A DNA stretch of 64,000 nucleotides from positions 96,024,656 through 96,088,655 of the forward strand of contig CM036159.1 in assembly GCA_020631735.1 (NCBI GenBank). Reading direction: 5' to 3'. The notes beneath the pieces are model-generated. The model saw only the letters and a program-made list of their open reading frames with translations. It was not told the DNA's origin and searched no databases. A program made the translations under genes and the position numbers. Of this stretch, positions 54,901 to 64,000 are shown in pieces. Each line of letters begins with the position of its first letter. The stretch's first letter is position 1. This DNA comes from Saccharum officinarum (taxonomy: Eukaryota > Streptophyta > Magnoliopsida > Poales > Poaceae).

Positions 54901-57882
54901 ATGCCTGACATTTAGTTGGCCGGCCTGAGGTTGCCGACCGCGAAGCCTAGTAGCTCAACTCAGGCTGCGAAGTCGAAAAGTGAAAGTCGCCTCGGAAGGA
55001 AGCCAGAGGGTCCAAGGGCAGGTGAGTTAAAAGTCCTGAACATCCTGGCCACTGGTATCCCCGAGAACGCGACGCTGTTCGGGCCCACCCTGAGTTATAC
55101 CAAAGGTTATCTACGGCTGCCTTTAGCGGGGTTTGCCGGGTGAGTGTCAGGAATACCCCTCAGCTGAGTTGGAATCGATTCGAATCGTCGTCTCTCCCGG
55201 ATAGTGAGAAACTTGACTGGTTATCTCCAGCGTAGATACACTAATTATAATGATGGTTCGGAATTGATGATAATGATGATGATAGCCTTATTATACCTGC
55301 TATGGTTAATATTGTTTAATCCTAATAAAGTGAGTGCTTTAGTACAGGTGCTAATCTAGTTATCAGGTTAATGATGATCAACTTGATATTTAAGCATATA
55401 ATGGTTACTTATCTGTATTTAGCTTTTCTGCAAATAAGTCAAACTAGCCCACTTTATAAAGCCTTGCATAATCCTTGGTGTCACCTTTGTTTCTGGTTTT
55501 TTTGTCGGGTAAGCCTAGCTGAGTACCTTCTCGTACTCAGGGTTTATTCCCACCTGTTGCAGGTAGCAGATTCGTATTTGCTGCTGCAAGTATTGTCTTC
55601 GCCTTGTGGGCGTGAAGACTAGACCATATGGGCATGGTCTTTGTAGTATCTCTTCTGGTATGCTTTTGCAGGAGGTGACTATGTACTGGCAGTATTTGAC
55701 TTCAAATGGTTTCAGAAATTATGTTGCTTCCGCTAATCTTTACTTTAGTTTTGTAATAAATTATTTGTACTCCGATGTATGAGATTACTTTTGAACTATT
55801 GTAACAAGTGTTGTGTTATGTTGAATCACTATGATCTTGGTTGCTCTCGGTTTGGTTTGAAATCCTTTGTGATTTCGTGGACTAACGGAGTTATATGGGC
55901 TCAAGTTTGAGAATTTGATCGTTTCGGCGATTGTTTTTGAACTTGTGCTCTTATAATTTGGACGGTTCCGTGACAGGGGATTCCACTAGGAATGTTCACG
56001 GTACACTTAAGAAAATTTCTTCAATGCCATTGGAATTGAAAATTATGCATTTCCTTCATTGACATCAGTTTCTAATTTTGCTTCTCCTGTGTGCCACTAT
56101 TACCAAATTTCCGTTAAAACCATGTGCTCACCGTTAAGTCTCCCCAGAGCAATAGCACAAACACCTTATGTGCAACAGACACCGTTAAGTTGGGGAGCGC
56201 TGTGGCCTGTTCCAGCCTAGAATGTTGGAGGCAGACGCTAAGTGCTGAGCAGCACGCCGGCAAAGCAAGCCAGCTGGCGAATGCGTGGGGGAGGTGAGGT
56301 GATCGACGGTGGTGGCGTGCGCGCGCAGGCGGGTGGCCAACGTGCAGGGAGAAGCGGTGGACTGCAGTGGTGGCATGCACGGTGTGTGCTTGTGGGCAGC
56401 ATGCGCGTGGTGAGGAGAGGCAACCGGCGTGTGCATGTCGACAGTGAACACGAGGCCGGCAGAGGTAGCCCACATGATGGTGCGTGCGCGACTGGCAAAT
56501 CGAACGCGTGACCAGCCGGTGGACACTCTTTGTCTCCCTCAACCCCTCTGGCGCCCGCTCCGTACGCCTCTACCTCCGCGAGGTCTGCAACAGCAAGGCC
56601 AAGAAGCGCCAGAAACTGCTGTATGCCTCGTCCAGCAGGCCACTCCCGCCTCCTCGCGGGCCCTGTCGGTCGCGGTGACCGAGAGGGATGACGTGCGGGC
56701 GCATGTGCCGGACGCCGGGCACCAGCACCAGCACCACTTCATCCCACACCACACCCATAGTTCCTGCATGGGTTTACTTCAAACTGGTGCCAAACAACCA
56801 CGAAGAGGTGGCTGGCAATGGCAACAGCAGCAGCGCCGGCGTGACTGCGCATGCGGCAGGGTGCATGCTGCCGCTGTCGGTGTTCAAGTAGCTGTATAGA
56901 CAAGCGAGTAGATTAATCCCGTTGGCCAAACGTGGTGTGTTAGTTCGTAGGCGCATGGCGTGGGAGGGTTACGGCGGTGAGGCGCGAGAGGCCTACGGGC
57001 GTGGCATAGGAGCCCTGGGCATGTGAATGGATGGCTAGTTTTTTTTTCTTGAAGGAATGCTTGCAGCATATGGGCACGGAAGTTACACGGAGGAAACGAA
57101 CAGGCGCACAGATGCAGTAACAGAGATTTTGGACAGGATTTAACGGCAATGGCAGCTAAGGGAGAGAAAAATTAAAATCAATGGCATAGAAGGAAACTCA
57201 TATTTTTTCAATGGCACATAAGACACAAGTACAAGTTTGAATGGCATAGAACAAATTTTCTCAATACAAATTATTGCTCCTGACTCCAGGTTTTGCATTT
57301 ATGATTAGATTCAGGACAAGCAAGATCTAGCACGAGATACGTTAAGACTGGTTGGGGGATTCTACTAGCATACAAATGGTCACTGCACACTCATTAACAC
57401 AAATACAAACTAGTGCTCCTGACTCCAGGTTCAGCATTTAGGATTAGATTCAGGACAAGCAGAATTAGCATTTCATTAAATAGGCATTTGCATTGATGAC
57501 CAAACATGCTGCATTCCCCTTATATTGCCGTGCAAGTGCGGAGAGATTGGTTAAGACTAGTTGGGGGTGCTGGTAGGATACAAATATTCATGGCGCACTA
57601 AAAAACACAAACAAACTATCGCTCCAGACTCCAGGTACTGCATTTAGGATTAGATTCAGGACACGCAGAATTAGTATCTTTTACTAGGCATTTGCATTGA
57701 TTATTATCAGACACAAGCGGCATTCCCTCTCTACTGAATTTAAGCGCCAGGCAAGTAGAGAGGAGAGATCGAGTACCTATCTTCATGTCGATCCGGCTGA
57801 TGGGGCCGTACTTGGAGAAGAGGCGCTCGAGGTTATACTGGCGGGTGTCGTGGTCGAAGTTGCCGCAGAACACCGGCCTCAT
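48989..57882 (-). CDS. RS31: SR splicing factor, RS subfamily (RS31-like), 5 exons, 269 aa
   Basis: Exons: 57882-57777, 50773-50661, 50542-50313, 49537-49219 and 49030-48989. All introns are GT-AG and phases match (106+113+230+319+42 = 810 nt). RRM1 covers residues about 2-72 (RNP2 VFCGNF at 4-9, RNP1 GYAFIYF at 36-42). RRM2 covers about 93-163 (RNP2 LFVINF at 95-100, RNP1 RNFAFVQY at 127-134). An RS-type tail rich in Arg, Ser, Tyr and Asp follows ([16 protein letters not shown], repeated RRSPxYDRY), ending SKRKKW. Such nuclear proteins bind pre-mRNA and help choose splice sites. The linker between the RRMs ([18 protein letters not shown]) is shorter than in Arabidopsis RS31 as I recall it. 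Intron 1 is 7,003 bp because of transposon insertions. The family is known for alternative splicing of its own transcripts. This is the only clearly intact host gene in the window. Confidence 0.9.
51000..55975 (+). mobile_element. Solo LTR, Tekay-like, 4,976 bp, in SR intron 1
   Basis: It starts TGTAACACCCC and ends GGTTCCGTGACA. Flanks are GGGGG (50995-50999) and GGGGA (55976-55980), a TSD in a G-run with one difference. Near its end GCTGAGTACCTTCTCGTACT (about 55521) resembles the Tekay LTR motif also found near 15893. A GC-rich block lies at 51890-52990 and long AT-rich parts elsewhere. No internal region remains. Open frames inside have no recognisable domain. Confidence 0.8.
56010..57261. 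mobile_element. TIR element with captured coding-like sequence, in SR intron 1
   Basis: The ends AGAAAATTTCTTCAATGCCA and the inverse of TGGCATAGAACAAATTTTCT form an imperfect inverted repeat. Variants of AATGCCAT and CATTTCCTT recur just inside both ends. No clear TSD was found. The core (56500-56890) is GC-rich and coding-like on the + strand ([20 protein letters not shown], then [18 protein letters not shown], ending LPLSVFK stop), with frame changes. It is probably a Pack-type DNA element carrying a piece of an unidentified host gene. Confidence 0.5.
57265..57720. repeat. Intronic tandem repeat family
   Basis: Three diverged units begin GCTCCTGACTCCAGG near 57273, GCTCCTGACTCCAGG near 57416 and GCTCCAGACTCCAGG near 57621. 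Each continues with GATTAGATTCAGGACA and, in the first two, GTTAAGACTRGTTGGGGG. A fourth piece (GTTAAAACTGGTTGGGGG) lies at 50982-50999, exactly where the solo LTR inserted. Units are about 145 and 205 bp. The last unit runs up to 50 bp from the exon 1 donor. Confidence 0.75.
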
Positions 57883-58766
57883 TGTCTCCGCTGCCTCCTC
57901 CGCGGCGGCACTTTGAACCTCTCGCCGTCCGTCCCAAAACCCTCGTTATCCCCTCGGAGCCCGGCGACGCTAGCTCTGCAAAAAACCAAAAGGGCGGCCC
58001 CCGGTAATTGATCGATCGAGAGGACTAATAACTCCACTAGAGAAGAATCGAGAGCACCGGGAAAGCGTCGGGTTCGGAAGGGCGATGAGCACCGACCTGC
58101 GGCGACGCCGACGGGTCGGAAGCGGCGCGACCGCGCGAGTGGCGTGCGGTAAAAACCCTAGGGGGAGAGACAGGCTCGCAGGGCCAGGGAGCGAGCGGTC
58201 GGAAGGGACGACGCGATGGTGGAAGCAGCGGTGAAAAATTAACTTGGCAGCACGGGATTGTGATGTGAGCGAGGGGGATGCCATCGCGGTGGAAACAGGC
58301 CCGACTGGCCCAGGTTACTGTCCCCGGGATGGTAGGGCCCATGTGTGCCAGGCCTTACAGCTCGGTAGGATCTGGGCCAGATTCAAGAGCTTGAGCCGGC
58401 CCAAACCCAGTCTTTCCGGCCCCTGCAGACATCTTTTCATCAATCAAATATTTTTACTCACCCCAAAAATCAATATTTATATTCCTATAAAATCTATTTA
58501 TGCTGATTATTTGCTACTGCATTGTACGGTCATGCACTCTCAATTGTATATGGACACATGTCATCAATCCCCAGCAATTACCGACGGATTTTTTTCCCCT
58601 TTCATTAACCCAAAAAATATCAATATATATTTATTTATTTGTGTTTGATTATTTGTTCTTGCGTTTGTACGGGCATGCATGCACAGCACATTGTAGCTAG
58701 GTGCCGACTGCCGAGTGTTGGAACTCGGAACGAAGATATATGATGGAGTCACCGGCCGCGGCCTAC
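57883..58766 (-). promoter_or_regulatory. SR gene 5' UTR and promoter region
   Basis: Upstream of the SR ATG, 57883-58260 is GC-rich and carries AAACCCTAG (58149-58157, in the minus-strand reading CTAGGGTTT), a telo-box-like element common near plant translation and RNA-processing genes. A 5' UTR intron is possible (TTTTTTGCAG reads on the minus strand near 57975). No TATA box is clear. 58430-58766 is AT-rich with no feature. Confidence 0.45.
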
Positions 58767-58874
58767 GGGCTGGTTCGGCTGGTGGAAAAGCCGGCTGATT
58801 CAATAGTATTATGTGAGAGAGAATAAGCTGAAATAAGCTGAAACAAGCCGAAACATGACCTGCAGAACAGGGCC
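58767..58874. mobile_element. Short Tourist-like MITE
   Basis: The ends GGGCTGGTTC and GAACAGGGCC form an imperfect inverted repeat, flanked by TAC on both sides (58764-58766 and 58875-58877). The interior has GGCTGGTGGAAAAGCCGGCT and AGCTGAAATAAGCTGAAACA, wording common in grass MITEs. Confidence 0.6.
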
Positions 58875-58877
58875 TAC

Positions 58878-60054
58878 GTACAGCCTAGTAGCTACTCCTA
58901 GCTGCTATCACTTGTCGTCACCTTCTTATATTATTCTCCAATTAACTAGAATTATTCCAAACTAGTTAGAGTGTTAGACCAAGGCCACACAGAGAAGATT
59001 CCATCATCTGATCCGTCTCATCTCACTGTTCTGATTAAGCCACGCGCCGTGCTGCATCAGTGTGCATGATCATCTGCGCATGCATGATTGATCGTCGTCA
59101 TCTGGTGCAGGAGTGGTATCTAGTACGTGGTGGCCGGACACACACACATGTGCCCGGACTTTGGGCCACACACGGCCGGGCTAAACAATTCGTGACACCT
59201 GAAAAAGGTTGCACGCATGGACGTCGCTCCAATTTCGTCGTCCAATTTTTCCAAAAAAAAAAAATCGTCGTCCACTGCGTAGTAGCTGGCTGCTGGGTAC
59301 TGCAGTACTGAATATATATCGCCTGTTTATTAGGTACGGTAGGAGTAGTAATAGTATATGATCCATGCATGCATATGCATGATAGTATATATCGAGGTGT
59401 CTCAGCAGGTAGGAGAGCTGAGTAGTAGGATCAGCAGTTGATGAGGCTGGTGTAAAGGAAGAGAGGAAAGATTATAGCATTTGCTTTGTGCTAGCTTGTA
59501 AACACCTGTCAGTCTGTCCTAACATAACAAGGATCCACCGTACGTCGTCTCTACGCGTGCGTGTGGTGGTGGTGTGGTGTACCAATAATCCAACACCACC
59601 GGCACCTTGCCGTACGTACTTGCATCTGATGAAAGAAAAAATAGAAAGTTGCTATACTTCACATTCTTGAATTTCCAGACAACAATCTTATGAAACCAAT
59701 TGGTATATATATAATTAGAATAGTAAATCATAAGATAATTAATGTATACTTTTCATATAACCAAATAATGATAAAACTACGTGTTGTCTTGACAACGGAA
59801 AAAATGTACACGAGAAATGAAAGAAAAATGATTTGCTAGGGCAGGCATGCTTGTCACACGTACAGGCGCCACACACACACACACATCAAGATGGATCTTG
59901 TGAATCCTAGCTTGCTCATCTATGTCTCCCTGAGCTGAAAACCCGGGGGCCGGGGACCGGGCAGTTCAGAAAACACGCAGCTGATCTGATGGCGTGCATG
60001 CACCTAGAGGAGGCGCGTGCGCTAACCCTATCGCCATGTCCACGCAGCAGGTAA
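58878..60054. other. Intergenic, no recognised gene
   Basis: AT-rich with short microsatellites (CA repeats near 59872-59884, A-tract at 59254-59265). No coding frame with recognisable homology, no RNA gene. Confidence 0.5.
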
Positions 60055-60382
60055 GGGGCTGTTTAGTTCCCACCTAAATTTTTTTTCTCCCCGTCACATC
60101 GAATGTTATGCATGAAGTACTAAATAGATGAAAAAAATTAATTGCACAGTTTAGGTGGAAACTAGAGACGAATTTTTTAAACCTAATTAGCCCATGATTA
60201 GCCTTAAGTGCTACAGTGACACACATGTGTTAATGATGGCTTGATTAGGCTTAATAAATTCGTCTCGCGGTTTACCGGTGAGTAATGTAATTAGTTTTTT
60301 TATTAGTACCCGAAAACCCCTTCCGACATCCCATAAAATATCCGATTTGACACAAAAACTTTTCACCCACCAACTAAACACA
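60055..60382. mobile_element. MITE, GGGGCTGTTTAGTTCCCACC family
   Basis: The left end GGGGCTGTTTAGTTCCCACC and the right end CCCACCAACTAAACAC are imperfect inverse copies. Inner sequences such as AGACGAATTTTTTAAACCTA and AATAAATTCGTCTCGCGG pair internally. This is a common grass MITE; superfamily (Harbinger or hAT) is not certain because the TSD is unclear. Confidence 0.7.
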
Positions 60383-60676
60383 TGCACGATGGCATTGATG
60401 GCCCCAGAAGGTCGATGAGAGAACGAATTACTACGGAATTAGCACATGCGAGCAGTGAACAGTTGCAAACAACAGTAGTGCATGCTGCTGGGCCTTGATC
60501 GATGTGCTAGACTGCTAACTACTGTAGCTAAGAACGTGTTTGATCATATATCGGTCTGCTCCGCTCATCATACGATGCAAGTGAGCGAGCAGTGTGTGTT
60601 TGTTAGCTAGCTACATGAGGTAGACTAGCAGTAGCAGGATACACAACATGATTCCACTCAGACTATGCCGTCCTTA

Positions 60677-61435
60677 GGCTATGCGCACCGCCCCGTCTGC
60701 ATCGCCCACGCTAAAAGGGGTGGGGCCCGCTTGGCAGGCGGCATACAGGTAGGGAGCTGCCGCGCGCAAAACGCTATCCGGACCGCCATCCTCTCCTCGC
60801 TCTCTCCGCCTCCCACTGCTCCTCGCCGGCGGCGCGGCCGAGCGCGGCGGCACGGGGACCGGCGGCTCGGCTCCCCTCCCTCCCTCCTCTCCTTCTTCGC
60901 GTGCAGCTCGTCCGCCGGCCATGGAGGTGGGCCGGCGGAGCTCGCGCGGCGGCGCCCAGCGGCCTCCCGGCGGCGCGGCTCCCCTCCCTCCCTCCACTCC
61001 TTCCCGCGCGCAGCTCGTCCGCCGGCCATGGAGGTGGGCCAGCGGAGCTCGCGCGGCGGCGCCCAGCGGCCTCCCGGCGGCGCGGCTCCCCTCCCTCCCT
61101 CCACTCCTTCCCGCGCGCAGCTCGTCCGCCGGCCATGGAGGTGGCCAGCGCGGCGGCTTCCCGGCGGCGCGGCTCCTCCCTCCGGCACCGGCAGCGCGAC
61201 TCAGCCTCCTCTTGCCGTCCTTGTCTTTTTCCTCGTCTCTTTCCTCCCTCCGACATCGGCGGCGCGCCTCCTCCCTCCGGCGGACTGCACGACGGAGGAT
61301 ACAGAGAGGAGCGAGGAAGGCTGAACTTGGCGTGTTACTGTGTCGAACTGAACGGTAGCGTGCGGTATACCGTTGCGCGGTGCACGCCCGGGAGCGCAGT
61401 ACCGATCCCGTTAGAGGCCCGCGGTGCGGATAGCC
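60677..61435. mobile_element. Harbinger-like element carrying amplified GC-rich sequence
   Basis: The TIRs GGCTATGCGCACC and GGTGCGGATAGCC (one mismatch in 13) are flanked by a perfect 3-bp TSD TTA (60674-60676 and 61436-61438), the signature of PIF/Harbinger elements. The 759-bp interior is extremely GC-rich and contains three 107-bp tandem units. No transposase is present. Overlapping frames on both strands reflect composition and are not supported as genes. Confidence 0.78.
60907..61227 (+). repeat. 107-bp GC-rich tandem repeats, three units
   Basis: Units start CTCGTCCGCCGGCCATGGAG at 60907, 61014 and 61121. The first two are nearly identical; the third diverges after about 25 bp. Each contains CCGGCCATGGAGG, a strong plant start-codon context. 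Because 107 is not a multiple of three, each unit puts its ATG in a new frame. Confidence 0.85.
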
Positions 61436-61775
61436 TTAATACTACCTACGATGCACACACACGTCCGACAAGCAAACACACCCGTACAGAAGGTTGGGAT
61501 CGAGAGAAGATGCATGCAGATGCAGGCATGCAGCTCAATAACCTCTTGCAGATCCCCCAACCAGCTAGGAGAGGACACGTACATATCCCGGCCGATTACC
61601 CCCCATAATAATTAAGTCGCATGTGCAGTAATTGGTGGTCTACAATTCTACACCTATGCAACGCAGCAATGCAACAACCCACATGCATGCGAGCTAGCCG
61701 TCCCGTACTAGGCGCGGCGATATAAATAAATAAAAACGCATGGCAGCAGATGCTGCAAGCAACCCAACATGCATG

Positions 61776-62453
61776 TCACTCTGGGCATTCGGATACCCGA
61801 AACCGATCGGTTCAGGTATTCGGTTCCTCGGGTAATTCGGTTACCTAGGAATTGGAACCGATCGGTTCCTATTTCGGGTTCGAGAAATTCGGTTTCGGTT
61901 TCGGGAAATTCGGTTCGGTTTCGGGTATACCCGACAGGAACCGAAAATTTGAAAAAAAAAACAACTCATTCAAATGTAAATTTCGATAGCATTTTGCCCC
62001 CTTTTGCATGCACATAACAGGGAACATTCCACACCACAACCAAGCAACATTCCACAACCACAAACATCAAAGTAGCACACACATAACAATATAACAGTAG
62101 CACATGCTGCACAACAGGCAACTCACACAACAGGCAGCAGCTCACACACATATAAGTCTCCAAGGCTGCACAACAGGCACCTCACACACATATAAAAGTA
62201 GCACATGTTGCACGCTGAACAGCAGGCAATACCTCACACAAAAGTAGCACAGGCCTGTTTTTTCATCATGGGCCTTCTGTATTTCGAGAAATTCGGTTAC
62301 CCGAGGCCCGGAACCGAATTACCCTCGGGTATTTCGGGTACTCAGATACTGGAACCGAACTCGGAACCGAACCCGATCGGTTCAGGTATTTCGGTTCGGG
62401 TATCGGGTAGTTCGGTTCAGTTTCGGGAATTCGGTTTTTCGTGCCCAGATTGA
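61776..62453. mobile_element. Non-autonomous hAT-like element, 678 bp
   Basis: The ends TCACTCTGGGCATTCGG and CGTGCCCAGATTGA form an inverted repeat of about 12 bp, flanked by the 8-bp sequence CATGCATG at 61768-61775 and 62454-62461. The subterminal regions are packed with GAACCGAA/TTCGGTTC motifs (for example 61800-61930 and 62290-62430), typical of transposase-binding repeats. The centre has CAACAGGCA and CTCACACA repeats and no ORF. Confidence 0.75.
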
Positions 62454-62461
62454 CATGCATG

Positions 62462-63292
62462 AGCTCCATCTTCTTCCCTAGCTAGCTTCCGCGTATAGCG
62501 AGAGTGATTCTCTTAATAACTTTGTTAAGCTAAACAAGAGGCCTCAATGTAATGCATGTGATTAGCAGCTAGCGCTAGCTGCTCGGTGCTCGCAACGCAT
62601 GCATGTGCCTCCCCATGATGGCAGATCATCGGCATCACTACATACAGTAGTAGTACTGTGCCTCTCCTAGTATAGTACCACCAGCTGTCGGCTGCCTATA
62701 GCTCCTAATTAAGCGACTTCTTTAGTGATCCGAGGAACCGAAAGCCACTCTTGCAGCACTTGCGTTTGTATATTGTTTCGTTTGGGAGCCAAGGCTAATG
62801 ACGATTCTGTACTTGTGTTCCCACCACCGTACCCGAGCTTTTTTTAGCATTATTAGCTAGCACATCTCCTTACTATTTTATATTCCCTGCGGCAAAACTT
62901 AGTAATTAAGCTAATTTCACCGGCCAAGGAAAGTGCCATGTTACATCGCACACCTGGTTTCTGCCTAATTAATTAATTATCTCGCTCACTCTAGCTAGTT
63001 AACATGACACTACCCAGTGTGTGCCACACTACCTTGATTAGGGCGCAAGGCACTACTGATTAGAAGAAGTAATTTTTTTTCTTTGGAAAAAAAACATAGC
63101 TACTGCTACTGTACTATAGCATCATATGATTGCTCCATGAGCTAGGGAATAATCTCGTAGACAAAAGTACGAGGACCCACCTCATTAGAAACGTGGATGC
63201 CGGTGATAACCGAGACCGCGTATTTCTTACCTGGTTCCTTATTAATTATCTGGCACCAATACAAAACATACTGTTTCTCACATGATATAGTT
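62462..63292. other. Intergenic, nothing recognised
   Basis: AT-rich, many TAGCTAG-type words, no gene or repeat with defined ends. Confidence 0.5.
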
Positions 63293-63294
63293 TA

Positions 63295-63560
63295 CTCCGT
63301 CCGTCCATGAATAAAATTATTCTTTTAGTGTAGTCTTAAGCTTAACTCTATTTATGCATGTTTGATCAAATTTACTCCACTAGAGTATAGAAAAGAGCAC
63401 AAATAATATCTATGAAACCAAATAAGCACATTATAAAACAATATTTTTTAATGTATCTATGATACTAATTTGGTGTTATAACTCTTTGCACACTTTTCAA
63501 TAAATTCGGTTGAACTTAAAAAAGTTTGACTTAAAATAACTCTATAAATTGATGAGGAGG
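63295..63560. mobile_element. Stowaway-like MITE, diverged
   Basis: The left end CTCCGTCCGTCCATGAATAA and right end TTGATGAGGAG are imperfect inverse copies, flanked by TA (63293-63294 and 63561-63562). The AT-rich interior includes TTTGATCAAATTTACTCC and AAAAGTTTGACTTAAAATAA, usual for grass Stowaways. Confidence 0.7.
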
Positions 63561-63562
63561 TA

Positions 63563-64000
63563 CTTACAGATCGGTCGATTTATTAGGTCGACGATGCCCG
63601 TGCAAGTTTCGTTCCCATTTAATGAAGTGGCACATCAACAAAATGGCAACGTGCCACATAATAAATTGTAAGGCCGGAGAGAGGAGCTAAGTTTCATCTG
63701 GATGATCGAGACCTAGCACGCACCATTTCTAACACACTGTAAACAGAGTGAAGCTTGACGGCTAGGAGCATTTTGTTCTATGCATCCTAAACATATTGGA
63801 AACTAATTAAGCAAAACTCCACTAGAAGCATTTCATTTCATAACACCATGCAACATTTAAATACGCAGGCCTATGAAACCTTGAAATAAAATTGTTCATT
63901 ATCCAGTATTTATTTCATCATCCACCACTCATTCTTGAAAGCAGTGCAATGAACCTTAGCGTTGAGAATGGTCTAATATAAAGTGTGAACAAATTAAATT
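63563..64000. other. Intergenic, nothing recognised
   Basis: AT-rich sequence up to the window end; no supported feature. Confidence 0.5.

Larger units (their letters stand above)
50774..57776 (-). other. Giant first intron of the SR gene
   Basis: The donor ATAG|GTACTC lies at 57776 and the acceptor GTTGTAG|GC at 50774. It splits RRM1 between its fourth segment and RNP1, in phase 1. It contains a solo LTR (51000-55975), a TIR element (56010-57261) and a tandem repeat family (57265-57720). The remaining original intron is less than 1 kb. Confidence 0.85.

Noticed and set aside
55976..57720. Exons of a second gene in SR intron 1
   Set aside because: No splice-consistent frame; coding-like segments are inside a TIR element and shifted in frame.
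60665..61608. Long overlapping open frames on both strands in the GC-rich block
   Set aside because: They follow from extreme GC content and 107-bp repeats inside a transposon. No domain is recognisable and frames on both strands are equally open.
1..64000. tRNA, rRNA or snoRNA genes
   Set aside because: No cloverleaf-like A/B box pairs or rRNA segments were recognised by eye. The TGGTATC matches are retroelement primer sites.

Overview
This is nuclear DNA of a flowering plant, almost certainly a grass (Poaceae) and probably a panicoid with a large, repeat-rich genome. The evidence is: spliced GT-AG genes with GC-rich first exons; a DUF1618 gene (a family greatly expanded in grasses); grass-type Tekay, Reina, Tat and Athila Ty3/gypsy elements; Tourist and Stowaway MITEs; a plant RTE LINE; and a MULE carrying a GRF zinc-finger ORF. 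I cannot name the species. All calls were read by eye, without any database search.

Layout. 1-18.5 kb is a nested retrotransposon block. A young, gag-only LTR element (3459-10242, TSD CTATG) sits inside a solo LTR (2973-10942), which sits inside the LTR of an older element. A decayed Tat-lineage pol region follows (11.57-16.8 kb), split by a Tekay-like solo LTR (13242-16222, TSD CGTGG). 16.8-22 kb holds LTR fragments, a PPR-gene fragment, a GTTGCA/GTTTCA repeat array with a hAT insertion, and a Harbinger-like element. 22.48-27.5 kb is a DUF1618 gene whose exons 2-3 are duplicated around an RTE LINE; it carries a frameshift and a late stop. 27.5-35.1 kb holds MITEs, a Helitron-like terminus, a decayed intron-containing copy of a mitochondrial inner membrane protease subunit 2 (IMP2) gene, a broken subtilase and another gene fragment. 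35.1-39.2 kb is a Reina-like chromovirus with its 5' LTR and tRNA-Met primer site; it breaks off inside integrase and joins an Athila fragment (39.2-46.8 kb). That fragment is interrupted by a 3.1-kb MULE (41218-44303).

Two conserved genes lie on the minus strand: a P-class PPR gene (46826-48469, one frameshift) and an intact five-exon RS31-type SR splicing factor (48989-57882; 269 aa deduced). The 7-kb first intron of the SR gene holds a 5-kb solo LTR, a TIR element with captured coding-like sequence and a short tandem-repeat family. 58.3-64 kb is intergenic DNA with MITEs, a hAT element and a Harbinger-like element carrying 107-bp GC-rich tandem repeats.

Only the SR gene looks intact. The PPR and DUF1618 genes are close to intact but carry small lesions, which may be real decay (for example of a duplicated region) or assembly errors. 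I found no operon-like or defence-like system. The most unusual items are the gag-only element with a 1,182-codon open frame and no pol, the frame-incompatible duplicated exon pair in the DUF1618 gene, and the Harbinger-like element with amplified GC-rich units.
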